Part shown: positions 6,944 through 16,798 of the stretch, piece by piece
How the letters are laid out: each line of letters starts with the position of its first letter
Position numbering within the stretch: position 1 is the first letter of the stretch
Assembly (NCBI GenBank): GCA_013285855.1
Contig: JABDGW010000015.1
Location: 1-50,454, forward strand
From: Bacteroidota bacterium
GTDB lineage: Bacteria > Bacteroidota > Bacteroidia > Chitinophagales > Chitinophagaceae
Reading direction: 5' to 3'
Length of the DNA: 50,454 nucleotides
Translations under genes and position numbers: made by a program
The notes under the pieces: model-generated
What the model saw: the letters and a program-made list of their open reading frames with translations, nothing else
Told to the model about the DNA's origin: nothing
Databases searched by the model: none

Positions 6944-9168
6944 TAGGTAGTTAAGATTTTTTCAATTGCGGTATCATATAAATTTTTCCATGTTGATATA
7001 TCATCCCAGCTTTCGCCATTTATTTTTATTGATGATGTTGTAACGATGCCAAGCACTGTAATATCTATCCCGGCGGAGGCTGCTTTATGTTTTAATTCCT
7101 GCAATTTATCATTAGAACAACTAACAACAATTCTGCTTTGGGCTTCACCAAACCAAAACGCATCAAGCCTTATTTCATCTTTTTCAAAATCAACTGAAAT
7201 ATCAAAGCCTGTATTGCGGTTAAATGCACTTTCAAATAACGCAACAATTAAACCACCTTCACTTACATCATGTGCGCTGGCAACTATTTTTTCTTTTATG
7301 ATTGATGATAAAAATTTTTGAACAGCATATTCTTCATCCAGATCAAAAAAAGGCGCAGGTGATAATTCAATACCTTTTATTTTGTGCAGGTACTCACTGC
7401 AATTAATATCATTTTGTTGTGTACCGATGAGAACGATCATATCACCTTCATGTTTAAAATCAAGCGTCATCTTATCGTTCACATCATTCAATAAACCAAC
7501 CATACCAATTGTTGGCGTTGGATAAACCGGCCCTTCGGGATTTTGATTATAAAAACTAACATTGCCGCCGGTAACAGGTGTATTAAATTTTTTGCAGGCT
7601 TCACCCATACCTTGTACCGCTTTTACAAACTGGAAATACACTTCAGGAATATATGGATTACCAAAGTTTAAACAGTTGGTTACGCCAATCGGTTCACCAC
7701 CACTGCAAACAATATTGCGGGCTGCTTCTGCCACAGCAATCATAGCACCTTTATATGGATCTGATTGTACATAGCGGCCATTACAATCAACTGTAACTGC
7801 CAAAGCTTTTCCAGTTCCTTTTGCCAAAACAATAGCAGCATCGCTTGGCGCATTTGTTGATGTATTTGCTGCGCCAACCATACTGTCATACTGAACATAG
7901 ATCCAGCGTTTAGAAGCAATATTTGGCAATTGAATTAATTGCTCTGTAATTGATTTTAATTCATCATTGCTTTCAACGTCTTTTATAGGAGCTATAGTAA
8001 ACTTATCAATTGCGGAAAAATATTCCGGCTCTTTATATTCACGGTCATACTGTGGGGCGCCACCACCTAATACCAATTCATAAGCAGGTATCTGTGCTTC
8101 TAATTCACCGTGTAAATAGAAGCTGAGTAATTTATCTTCTGTTACTTCACCAATCTGGCTGCAGGGCAAATCCCATTTATCAAATATTTTTAGAATCGCT
8201 TCTTCTTTTCCTTTTTCAACTACAAGCAACATGCGTTCCTGGCTTTCACTTAATAGCAATTCCCATGCTTTCATATTCTGTTGCCGGGTTGGAACTTTAT
8301 CAAGGTCAATGCGCATACCCACTTCACCTTTTGCACTCATTTCACTGCACGAACAAATAATGCCCGCAGCACCCATGTCCTGCATGCCAACCACAACACC
8401 AGTATCAATTACTTCCAAACAAGCCTCTAATAATTTTTTTTCCTGGAAAGGATCACCCACTTGTACAGCAGGCAGATCTTCCGTACTTTCTGCTGTAATA
8501 TTTGCTGATGCAAATGATGCGCCGCCAATACCATCTTTGCCCGTTGCGCTTCCTACAAAAAAAACAGGGTTGCCTTTGCCTTTTGCTGTTGCACTAATAG
8601 TTTTATCAACACGAACAATTCCCACACTCATTGCATTCACCAAGGGGTTAGTTGCATAACATTCTTCAAAATAAGTTTCGCCGGCAACGGTGGGTACGCC
8701 AAAGCAGTTACCATAATGACCAATGCCATGAACAATGCCAGCAAGCAAACGTTGATTTTTTTTATCCTTAATATTTCCGAAACGCAAACTATTTAATGAT
8801 GCAATTGGCCTTGCACCCATTGTAAAAATATCACGCTGAATACCGCCAACACCCGTTGCAGCACCCTGGAAAGGTTCTATTGCAGACGGATGGTTGTGGC
8901 TTTCAATTTTAAATACAACACCCCATCCATTACCAAGATCCATTAAACCTGCATTTTCTTCGCCGGCTTCTACAAGCATTCTGCCGCCACTGCGTGGTAA
9001 AGTTTTTAACCATTTAATGGAATTTTTATAGCTGCAATGTTCACTCCACATAGCACTGAAGGCACAGAGCTCAGTAAAGTTTGGCGTGCGGCCAAGTTTT
9101 TGTTTGATGAGTTCAAATTCTTCTGCGGTTAAACGTAATTCTTCGGCGGTCTTTGCGGTAATTTCCAT
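6943..9168 (-). CDS. purL: Phosphoribosylformylglycinamidine synthase, large (PurL) subunit
   Basis: The protein has 741 residues, matching the short PurL that works with separate PurQ and PurS. Visible signatures are MWSEHCSYKNS near residue 40, NHPSAIEPFQGAATGVGGI, the QDMGAAGI segment, VTNCLNFGNP and AHDVSEGGL near the end. It makes FGAM from FGAR with ATP and ammonia in step 4 of de novo purine synthesis, in the cytoplasm. purQ and purS are not in the window, while purK and purE lie ~11 kb downstream on the other strand, so the purine genes are scattered. It starts at ATG 9168 after a 278-bp gap in which I see no further gene or riboswitch, and it ends overlapping hldD. Confidence 0.95.
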   Translation of the reverse strand: MEITAKTAEELRLTAEEFELIKQKLGRTPNFTELCAFSAMWSEHCSYKNSIKWLKTLPRSGGRMLVEAGEENAGLMDLGNGWGVVFKIESHNHPSAIEPFQGAATGVGGIQRDIFTMGARPIASLNSLRFGNIKDKKNQRLLAGIVHGIGHYGNCFGVPTVAGETYFEECYATNPLVNAMSVGIVRVDKTISATAKGKGNPVFFVGSATGKDGIGGASFASANITAESTEDLPAVQVGDPFQEKKLLEACLEVIDTGVVVGMQDMGAAGIICSCSEMSAKGEVGMRIDLDKVPTRQQNMKAWELLLSESQERMLLVVEKGKEEAILKIFDKWDLPCSQIGEVTEDKLLSFYLHGELEAQIPAYELVLGGGAPQYDREYKEPEYFSAIDKFTIAPIKDVESNDELKSITEQLIQLPNIASKRWIYVQYDSMVGAANTSTNAPSDAAIVLAKGTGKALAVTVDCNGRYVQSDPYKGAMIAVAEAARNIVCSGGEPIGVTNCLNFGNPYIPEVYFQFVKAVQGMGEACKKFNTPVTGGNVSFYNQNPEGPVYPTPTIGMVGLLNDVNDKMTLDFKHEGDMIVLIGTQQNDINCSEYLHKIKGIELSPAPFFDLDEEYAVQKFLSSIIKEKIVASAHDVSEGGLIVALFESAFNRNTGFDISVDFEKDEIRLDAFWFGEAQSRIVVSCSNDKLQELKHKAASAGIDITVLGIVTTSSIKINGESWDDISTWKNLYDTAIEKILTT

Positions 9169-9446
9169 TCAGTAAAAATGAGCGTTGATATATTTTAAAA
9201 TGCTGCTGCAAATTTAAGCAATTGATTTTTGATGATTTTGAAATTTAGGAATCGTGAAAATGATGGGAAGGTGAAATGATTTGGCAATAAAGCGGTAATG
9301 GGCGAGTTGCGGCAATACGGCTTACAGTTGGTGGATCGGCGCAATAAAATTTTGTAAGTTGCGGTAATATTTAAGTTATGCGTCATGTAATTTGACAATG
9401 TACTTTCAAGGAGCTGCAGATTTATTACCTTGTATGAAATGAATAA

Positions 9447-10517
9447 ATGAAAAAACTATTACTGCTTTGGCTGTTCTTTTTGCAACTACATCTTACAAAT
9501 GCACAAACAGTAAGCCCTGCCGGCCTTCACAATATGGAAGCTGCTATTGAAAATGGAACGTATCCAAACATTCACAGCATTCTCATCGCTCATAATAATA
9601 AAATCATTTATGAAAAATACTGGAGCGGTGAAGATGCCATTTGGGGAAAAAAATTAGGTATAATAGCTCATACAAAAGACAGTCTTCATGATGAACGCAG
9701 TGTATCTAAAAGCGTAGTTTCAGCATGTATTGGTATTGCTGTAGACCAGGGAAAAATAAAAAGTATCAATGAAAAGATATTTGACTTCTTTCCTGAATAT
9801 ACGGCGCAGGATACAGGATTAAAATCACAAATTACCATTAAAGATTTGCTTACAATGACTGCCGGTTTTCAATGGGATGAAGACACGTACGGATCTCCGC
9901 AAAACAATGAGACAAAAATGGAAGAAGCACAAGACCCGGTTGGTTATGTATTGAGCCAGCCTATGGCTTTTGCACCCGGAAAAGTGTGGCGTTACAATGG
10001 AGGCGCAACTCAATTGCTCGCATCTATCATTCAAAAAGCGACAGGAAAAAGTATAAGCACATTTGCGGGTGAATATCTCTTTTCACCGCTTGGTATAACG
10101 AGATTTGAATGGACAAAATATTCGGCAGATGGAATACCGGCAGCCGCCTCCGGATTACGGCTTTTGCCACGTGACCTTTTAAAATTTGGATTACTTTATA
10201 TGAACGATGGCAAATGGAATTCAAAGCAAATTATAACAGCGGGATGGATAAATGAATCATTCACACAATACTTTCCGGTTGATACTTCAGGCACAGGGTA
10301 CGGTTTTCAATGGTGGCTTTGGACGGATACTATTATGAATAAGCCAACACCAATTGCTGCCTGCATCGGGAATGGCGGTCAGCGTGTTTTTGTTGATAAA
10401 TTAAATGATATTGTAGTAGTATTTAATGCGGGCAACTATAATACTTATACCACACGACCAGATCCCTACAATATCTTAATGAAATTTATTTACCCGGCGG
10501 TGTTTGGAGAGAAATGA
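9447..10517 (+). CDS. Secreted serine hydrolase, beta-lactamase (class C)-like
   Basis: The protein has 356 residues with a signal peptide (MKKLLLLWLFFLQLHLTNAQ). It belongs to the class C beta-lactamase/penicillin-binding fold family: the SxxK motif is SVSK (about residue 87), the tyrosine motif is in WRYNGGATQLLAS (about 180), and the late glycine motif is GNGGQRVFVD (about 310). Members include esterases, D-amino-acid peptidases and true beta-lactamases; most in Bacteroidota are esterase- or peptidase-like, and this sequence does not settle which. It probably acts in the periplasm. The DUF418 genes follow on the same strand, a pairing that gives no clear functional link. The ATG start at 9447 sits exactly before the signal peptide. 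Confidence 0.88.
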   Translation: MKKLLLLWLFFLQLHLTNAQTVSPAGLHNMEAAIENGTYPNIHSILIAHNNKIIYEKYWSGEDAIWGKKLGIIAHTKDSLHDERSVSKSVVSACIGIAVDQGKIKSINEKIFDFFPEYTAQDTGLKSQITIKDLLTMTAGFQWDEDTYGSPQNNETKMEEAQDPVGYVLSQPMAFAPGKVWRYNGGATQLLASIIQKATGKSISTFAGEYLFSPLGITRFEWTKYSADGIPAAASGLRLLPRDLLKFGLLYMNDGKWNSKQIITAGWINESFTQYFPVDTSGTGYGFQWWLWTDTIMNKPTPIAACIGNGGQRVFVDKLNDIVVVFNAGNYNTYTTRPDPYNILMKFIYPAVFGEK

Positions 10518-10677
10518 TAAATGAGTTGAATTTTCTAACAGCAAAATAAACTATGCGACTACCTTATTTTTTCGTCACCATTTTGCCCCGGAAACTGAAC
10601 AAAGTGTAACAATAACATTAGTTGCACAACCACAAACAAAACGAATTGCTGTTATAGATACCATTCGTGGCGTTGCT

Positions 10678-11925
10678 TTGCTCGGTATATTACTTATCAA
10701 TATCAATTTTTTTGCACTTCCATTTTGGATGGGTTCAAACATTAATATACGCAATGAAACAGGCATCAATTATTATATTGTTTGGATAAATAATTTAGGA
10801 TTTGAAGGAACGATGCGTGCCCTGTTTTCCATGTTGTTTGGCGCAAGCAGCATATTGTTGCTTACCAAATTAGAAAAGAAAGAAAGTAATCCATCTGCCG
10901 CAGATATTTATTATCGCCGGCTTATCTGGCTGATGATTTTTGGAATTATTGATGCGTACGTACTACTGTGGACAGGCGATATTTTATACCATTACGCTAT
11001 CTGCGGTTTATTTCTTTTTCCATTTAGAAAAATGCAGCCGAAATATCTTCTCATGATCGGCATAGTTATAATGCTTATTTACAACTTTAAGGCAACACTT
11101 GATATGTACGAAGCAAGAGATACAAGAGTGCAAGGTGAGAAAGCACTTGCATTAGAAAAGCAGCATGTGAAGCTTACTTCAGCGCAACAAGTTGATAAAG
11201 CAAATTGGCAAAGCTTTGAAGATGATCATGCAATTGAAAACATTCGCAACAAGGCTGATGCAATGACGAAAAATATGCAGAAAGATTATTTTTCTATCTG
11301 GAAAACTACGCAGCCATGGAATGAAGATTTTGAAACCGTTGAATTTTACAGAGATTTATTTTGGAACAACATGAGTTTGTTTTTTATAGGCATGGCATTA
11401 TTTGGATGGGGTGTGCTAACAGGTAAGCGTTCAAAAAAATTTTATTGGATGTTAATGCTTGCAGGATATTCAATTGGATTTACACTCAGTTATATCAGCT
11501 TTAATAGTCGGCTGCAATCCGGCTTTGATTTATCGCTTATAACTAATTATTTAGCGGTAGATATATATCCTGAAAAATGTTTACTGATAGCACTGGGTCA
11601 TTTATCGGCAATAATATTGTTATATAAATACAACGTTGCTAATTGGCTGCTTAATGCTTTGGCTAAAGTAGGGCAAATGGCATTCACCAATTATCTTTCT
11701 CAATCCATTATTTGCGGATTTATTTTCTATGGTTTTGGATTCGGTTTGTTTGGAAAACTGGAGCGATTTCAAATTTATTATGTTGTATTCGGTGTTTGGA
11801 TATTCCAGGTTTTATTCAGCAATATTTGGCTGCGGTATTATCGGTTTGGTCCGCTTGAATGGGTATGGAGAAGTTTAACGTACTGGAAAAAGCAACCGAT
11901 GAAACCGGTTGTTTTCAATGCATGA
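10678..11925 (+). CDS. DUF418 family membrane protein, start codon unclear
   Basis: Visible from a TTG at 10678, the product is a ~415-residue polytopic membrane protein. The C-terminal pattern FTNYLSQSIICGFIFYGFGFGLFGKL...FGPLEWVWRSLTYWK is typical of DUF418. The frame is open back to 10525, and the codons before the TTG encode KRIAVIDTIRGVALLGILLINI, the conserved DUF418 opening, so the TTG start would cut the first membrane segment. No in-frame ATG, GTG or TTG precedes it. The codons ATA-ACA-TTA at 10612 look like a former ATG-ACA-TTA start. The gene may therefore be damaged at its start or use an unusual codon. A second DUF418 copy follows 30 bp later and is frameshifted. The molecular function of DUF418 is unknown. 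Confidence 0.75.
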   Translation: MLGILLININFFALPFWMGSNINIRNETGINYYIVWINNLGFEGTMRALFSMLFGASSILLLTKLEKKESNPSAADIYYRRLIWLMIFGIIDAYVLLWTGDILYHYAICGLFLFPFRKMQPKYLLMIGIVIMLIYNFKATLDMYEARDTRVQGEKALALEKQHVKLTSAQQVDKANWQSFEDDHAIENIRNKADAMTKNMQKDYFSIWKTTQPWNEDFETVEFYRDLFWNNMSLFFIGMALFGWGVLTGKRSKKFYWMLMLAGYSIGFTLSYISFNSRLQSGFDLSLITNYLAVDIYPEKCLLIALGHLSAIILLYKYNVANWLLNALAKVGQMAFTNYLSQSIICGFIFYGFGFGLFGKLERFQIYYVVFGVWIFQVLFSNIWLRYYRFGPLEWVWRSLTYWKKQPMKPVVFNA

Positions 11926-11955
11926 CAAATCAATTTATAAAACTAATATCAATCA

Positions 11956-13154
11956 ATGTCATTAACTCTTCCCATTCAACAAAAAGAACGCATTGTAATT
12001 GTAGATGTACTTAGAGGCTTTGCTTTGTTCGGTGTGTTGTTGGGAAACTTTAATGGTATGTTCACCAACTATGTTCCTGCTTCAATTATTAAATCAATTT
12101 CCACGCCGTTTGATGATGCCTTAAATATGCTGCATGATATTTTTATTCAGAATAAATTCATGACGCTTTTTTCAATCCTGTTTGGTTATGGCTTTGGAGT
12201 AATAATGGAAAGAGTTGCCAATAAAAATTTAAATACCACTCGTTTTTTTCTGCGCAGAATGTTTTGGTTGTTTGTGTTCGGCTGCATTCATCTTGCATTT
12301 TGGTCAGAAGATATTTTGCATGTTTATGCAATGGCAGGAATATTTTTATTATTGTTTCGTAAAAGTAGCGATCGCAAGGTTTTTACCTGGTCTGTTATTT
12401 TAATGTTCGTGTTTCCGTTTGTTATCAGGTTGTACCAGCACTACTTTATACACAATGCTGTTGACTACGATGCAATAACAAAAACTGCTTACAACACCGT
12501 TAAATACGGCTCTTTAAAAGATGTGGCTGTTTTTAATTATCAAACTTATCCGCATTTATGGATTTATACGCTGGTTGATTTTCGTGATGGCGCAGAAACA
12601 TTAGGAAGATTTTTATTGGGTTATTATATTTTGCGAAAACAAATACTGGTGCGTTTAAATGATTACTCAATTCTTATAAAAAAGGTCTGGAAGATTTCTT
12701 GTTTTGCAATGATCATATATATATTGCTCTTTGGCTGTTATCTTACTATAATATTTTTACCCAACAATTTTTATTATATCCTTTACTAAAAGCAGGTATT
12801 CTCGCAACTGCTTTGTTTTATGCAACAAGTATGATATTAATTTTTCAAAAAGGAAGCGCATCTAAATTAATAAAGGCATTTAGTAATACGGGCAGAATGA
12901 CGCTCACTAATTATTTAATGCAAACAGCGGTGTACATCATTCTCTTTTATAATATTGGTTTTGGATTACTTGGTGAGTTGCCTTTGCGCATTATTTGGCT
13001 CGCTGCTTTCCTGCTTTATTTTTTGCAGTCAATTTTAAGCAGATGGTGGTTATCAAAATTTTTATATGGACCGGCAGAATGGATATGGCGCCAGTTAACT
13101 TATCAAAAAAGATTTGCTATAGTTAAGAATAAAAAAAATACTACACCTGTTTAA
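11956..13154 (+). pseudogene. DUF418 family membrane protein, frameshifted
   Basis: The first frame runs from ATG 11956 (MSLTLPIQQKERIVIVDVLRGFALFGVLLGN, given here only as family signature) to a stop at 12789, giving 277 residues. A second frame, open through 12699-13154, supplies the missing DUF418 C-terminus (MTLTNYLMQTAVYII, GPAEWIWRQLTYQK). Together they give ~400 residues, the usual length. The switch must occur between about 12700 and 12786, where T-rich runs (ATTTTTACCC, CAATTTTTATT) make a one-base indel likely. It is a paralogue of the gene at 10678, in tandem on the same strand. This is either a true pseudogene or an assembly error; I see no frameshifting signal such as a slippery heptamer with a following stem. 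Confidence 0.82.
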
Positions 13155-13255
13155 ATTGTAATCAACAATTTAGCTTTCAAATTACAGCAATGCTGGGCCG
13201 TTCAACAATCTCTTAAGTCTTTTCTGATAAATCTTTCAGCTATAATTAAAAGGCA

Positions 13256-14608
13256 TTATCTCAACACCATTTGCCTGTCTGCATCTAATCTTATTAAAAT
13301 AAAAATGAGTATAGTAAAAGTTAATAGCGAAGATCCGCCATAACTTACCAGCGGCAACGGAATACCAATTACAGGAAAAAGCCCAACCGTCATACAAACA
13401 TTTACCACAATATGAAAAAATAAAATGCTGGCTACACTATATGCATATACGCGGCTGAATGCGCTGCGCTGCCGCTCAGCAATAAGCACAATGCGAAAGA
13501 GTAGCAGGAAATAAATAGCAAGAAAAATAAACGAACCCACAAAACCAAATGCTTCGCCTAACGAGGTGAAGATAAAATCTGTATGCTGTTCAGGCACATA
13601 TTTGCCACGTGTTTGCGTGCCTTTTAAAAAACCTTTTCCTAAAAACCCGCCGGAGCCAATAGCAATCTTACTTTGCCGCACGTTATAATCATCAGGTTTA
13701 CCAGGTGATTTGCCTGCAGCTTCTGATTTTAAAGCATGTTTATTCTGGCTGCAATCATAATCTTTACCAACGGCGCTGTATATGCGCTGGCTTTGGTAGC
13801 ATTCAAATACATTATTAAAAATATATGGAACCGCAAAGCGCTGTATGCCTACGCAAACAAACCAAACAGAAGTGATCAATACTAAAACGTTCCATCTTTT
13901 TCTTACAAAAATCTGTCGGCGAAAAACAAACACTAAAAGGCCTGCTATTAAAGTTAGAATAACAGCAAGTGTATTTTTTTCAACCACTAATGTTGCAACC
14001 ACCAGCGCCCCAAATGAAAAACCGATTATAAGAATGATACCTGGCAAACCTTCGCGATACATCACTATAAAAAAACTCATGTACACCAATGCCAGGCCGG
14101 TTTCATTTTGCAGAATAGATATTAACGCGGGCAATAAAGTAATTACACCTGCTATAACCTGCGATTGCAGTTTTGAAAAATCCATATTTAACTGCGACAG
14201 GAATTTTGCCAAGGCCAATGCTGTAAATATTTTACACAACTCTGCCGGTTGCAGGTTAAAACCACCGCCTAAAGGAATCCAGCTTTTTGAACCATTAATA
14301 TTTTTCCCGATAACAAAAACAGACAGCATTAATATAATACCGAAAACATACATCAGGTTGGCAAATGCAGGATATAATTTGCTATCACTTAAAATAATAA
14401 AAGTGGCAACAACAATACAAATGCCGGTGAATAAAATTTGCTTGCTGTAATTAGTAGTGCCCTGGAAAAAAGAGGAAGGAGTAAATGTTGCGGGGTTATA
14501 TTCTACCATAAATATGCATAAGATGCCAATGCACACTAATGCTGTATACAAAACAACGGTGAGCCAGTCTACGCCTTTTGAAACGGATTTGGAATAACTT
14601 CTGCTCAT
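13256..14608 (-). CDS. rodA: Rod-shape peptidoglycan polymerase RodA (SEDS family)
   Basis: The protein has 450 residues with about ten membrane segments. SEDS signatures include GSKSWIPLGGGFNLQPAELCKIFTALALAKFL, NETGLALVY, TDFIFTSLGEAFGFVGS and GIPLPLVSYGGSS. RodA polymerises lipid II into glycan strands during cell elongation, paired with PBP2. The pairing is explicit here: its ATG overlaps the mrdA stop by 4 bp. It is somewhat longer than enteric RodA because of a large insert (about residues 265-300, with cysteines in FECYQSQ and DYDCSQNK) in the big periplasmic loop. Such inserts are frequent in Bacteroidota. mreB/C/D are not beside it. Confidence 0.93.
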   Translation of the reverse strand: MSRSYSKSVSKGVDWLTVVLYTALVCIGILCIFMVEYNPATFTPSSFFQGTTNYSKQILFTGICIVVATFIILSDSKLYPAFANLMYVFGIILMLSVFVIGKNINGSKSWIPLGGGFNLQPAELCKIFTALALAKFLSQLNMDFSKLQSQVIAGVITLLPALISILQNETGLALVYMSFFIVMYREGLPGIILIIGFSFGALVVATLVVEKNTLAVILTLIAGLLVFVFRRQIFVRKRWNVLVLITSVWFVCVGIQRFAVPYIFNNVFECYQSQRIYSAVGKDYDCSQNKHALKSEAAGKSPGKPDDYNVRQSKIAIGSGGFLGKGFLKGTQTRGKYVPEQHTDFIFTSLGEAFGFVGSFIFLAIYFLLLFRIVLIAERQRSAFSRVYAYSVASILFFHIVVNVCMTVGLFPVIGIPLPLVSYGGSSLLTFTILIFILIRLDADRQMVLR

Positions 14609-16692
14609 GGTTTTTTAGGTTTTGGATTTTTTTTCTCTTCAGGTTTTTGCAGGTCCTGTTTATTTTTTATTAAAGAAGTATCTCCATTGTCTTTATGGTT
14701 CGGCTCCGCTTCGGGATCGTATTGAACAGGCTTGGTGGTTTCTAAATTATTTTGAAATACCGGTGCTGCATCCGGATTTATTTTCTGGCTTTGTTTAAGA
14801 AGCTTTATAGAATCCTGTTTAAAATACCACTGCTTAATTGGCGGCGGAATAAGATCTGCATTTGATATTCTTTCCACATTAGCTACGCTTGCTGCGCTAA
14901 GAGTATCCTTAAAATATTTTTCCATTATTAAAGAAGCAATAGGTGCTGCCCAGGTTGCGCCAAAACCTGCATTTTCAACTACAACGCAAATGGCAATCTT
15001 AGGATTTTGCATTGGCGCAAAGGCAACAAATAATGAGTGATCTTTTCCGTGCGGGTTTTGTGCTGTACCTGTTTTGGCGCAGATATCAATGCCATCAATT
15101 TTCACTGCTCTTGCTGTACCAAATACAGCCACATCATGCATCCCTAATTGAACAGTATTAAAAGACGAATCTGAAATATGTTCAAGCGGTACATGTTTAA
15201 TTCTATACTTGCCAACAAACTGGGTATCAGTAATGGTTTCATTTTCTATGCTATCAACAAAATGCGGTGTGTAATAATAACCTTTGTTTGCGATGATGCA
15301 CATTGCGTTGGCTATTTGTAAAGGCGTTGCGAGCATTCTATCTTGGCCAATGCCTAATGTAACAATATTGCAACTGTTCCATCTTGGCCCGCCAAAGTCG
15401 CGGTTATAACCGGATGTATCGGGAATATTACCATCATCTTCACCAGGTAAATCTGTTTTCAAATCAATACCGTAACCAAAAGCATTCATATATTGTTTCC
15501 AATGCAAATAACCAATTCTCGGATTGTGATAAGCGGGGTTATCAACAATCATCCGGAATACATTGCTGAAATAAGAGTTGCATGAATAAGCAATAGCAGT
15601 ACGCAGATTTTTTGAATGGCCTTGCCAATGCTCGGTACATTTAACAGGTCTGCCACATGAATAATAAGCACCTGCACAAGGGTAGCCATATGATGGTGTG
15701 ATAATGCCTTCATCCAAAGCAATTAATGCGCTTAATGGTTTATATGTTGAACCTGGCGGATACTGGCCTTTGATAGCACGGTTTAATAAAGGCCGTGCGG
15801 TATCTAAAATTAGCTTGCCAAAATTTTTGCGGCGCTGAGCACCCGTTAACATAGTTGGATCATAAGACGGAGCTGTTGCCATTACCAAAATGCCGCCGGT
15901 TTTAGGATTGATGGCAACAACACTTCCAATTTTATGCTGCAATAATTTTTCAGCAAGTAATTGCAAATCTATATCCATGCTTGAATATAAATTTCTGCCT
16001 GCAATAGCAGCGGTATCATATGTGCCGTTGTTGTAAGCACCCTGTATGCGGTTTTTATTGTCACGTATAAATCTTTTTACACCACGCTGGCCCATTAATA
16101 CTTTTTCATAACCGCGTTCAAGGCCGGTCATGCCTGCATAATCGCCCTGTTCATAACCTTCTCCTGCATGGCGTTTTAAAAAATTACTGTCTACTTCACC
16201 TAAATAACCCAGCACACATGCTGCGCCATGAAATGGATAGGAACGAACCGGCCTTTCTACAATATTAAAACCGGGAAATTTATACATGCTTTCATTAAGC
16301 CTGGCATACACTTCATCAGTTATTAATGGTTCAAAAATGCTTGGTTTATACCGCGAATTTTTTATAATCGCTGTAAGAATTCTTTTATGAAAACCGGCTG
16401 TATCAATACCTAAAATAGCGCAAAGCGCTGTGGTATCTGTTCCTTTAATTTCAGAAGGCGTAACCATCAGGTCCCACATGATTGTGTTTTCAAGAATGGC
16501 TTTGCCATGACGATCGTAAACAACACCGCGGTCAGGATAAATTACTTTACGATATACGGCATTGTTTTCTGCCTGTAATTTATATTCGGTAGAAAATATC
16601 TGTAAGTTTAATAACTGCAATATGATGAGCAGAAAAACAAGAATAAAGATTACCTGGATGATCCTGCTTCTGGACTGATTGTAAACCGGCAT
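14605..16692 (-). CDS. mrdA: Penicillin-binding protein 2 (elongasome transpeptidase)
   Basis: The protein has 695 residues. One N-terminal membrane anchor (about residues 10-32) leads into the PBP dimerisation domain (VIYPDRGVVYDRHGKAI) and the transpeptidase domain. That domain has SxxK as STYK (about 312), SxN as SCN (about 370) and KTG as KTGTAQN (about 536). It cross-links peptidoglycan during elongation, working with RodA. The last ~70 residues are lysine-, proline- and glutamate-rich and probably disordered (ending EEKKNPKPKKP), a tail absent from enteric PBP2. It is the first gene of the mrdA-rodA pair. The spacer to the aminotransferase gene (16693-16798) holds nothing I can name. 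Confidence 0.94.
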   Translation of the reverse strand: MPVYNQSRSRIIQVIFILVFLLIILQLLNLQIFSTEYKLQAENNAVYRKVIYPDRGVVYDRHGKAILENTIMWDLMVTPSEIKGTDTTALCAILGIDTAGFHKRILTAIIKNSRYKPSIFEPLITDEVYARLNESMYKFPGFNIVERPVRSYPFHGAACVLGYLGEVDSNFLKRHAGEGYEQGDYAGMTGLERGYEKVLMGQRGVKRFIRDNKNRIQGAYNNGTYDTAAIAGRNLYSSMDIDLQLLAEKLLQHKIGSVVAINPKTGGILVMATAPSYDPTMLTGAQRRKNFGKLILDTARPLLNRAIKGQYPPGSTYKPLSALIALDEGIITPSYGYPCAGAYYSCGRPVKCTEHWQGHSKNLRTAIAYSCNSYFSNVFRMIVDNPAYHNPRIGYLHWKQYMNAFGYGIDLKTDLPGEDDGNIPDTSGYNRDFGGPRWNSCNIVTLGIGQDRMLATPLQIANAMCIIANKGYYYTPHFVDSIENETITDTQFVGKYRIKHVPLEHISDSSFNTVQLGMHDVAVFGTARAVKIDGIDICAKTGTAQNPHGKDHSLFVAFAPMQNPKIAICVVVENAGFGATWAAPIASLIMEKYFKDTLSAASVANVERISNADLIPPPIKQWYFKQDSIKLLKQSQKINPDAAPVFQNNLETTKPVQYDPEAEPNHKDNGDTSLIKNKQDLQKPEEKKNPKPKKP

Positions 16693-16798
16693 GTATAAGT
16701 TGAAATTACTTTAATTATCTCTGTGCAAAATTGATGATTAGAAAGTGATAACAAAAATGAAAAACGAAAAAAGTTGTTATAAAATGTTTATAAGTAAA

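Noticed and set aside
9195-9398. Small minus-strand frame between purL and the serine hydrolase
   Set aside because: Lacks a signal peptide, membrane segment or family similarity, and composition resembles intergenic DNA.
12690-12800. Programmed frameshift in the second DUF418 gene
   Set aside because: No slippery heptamer with a downstream stem; DUF418 proteins are normally read in one frame.
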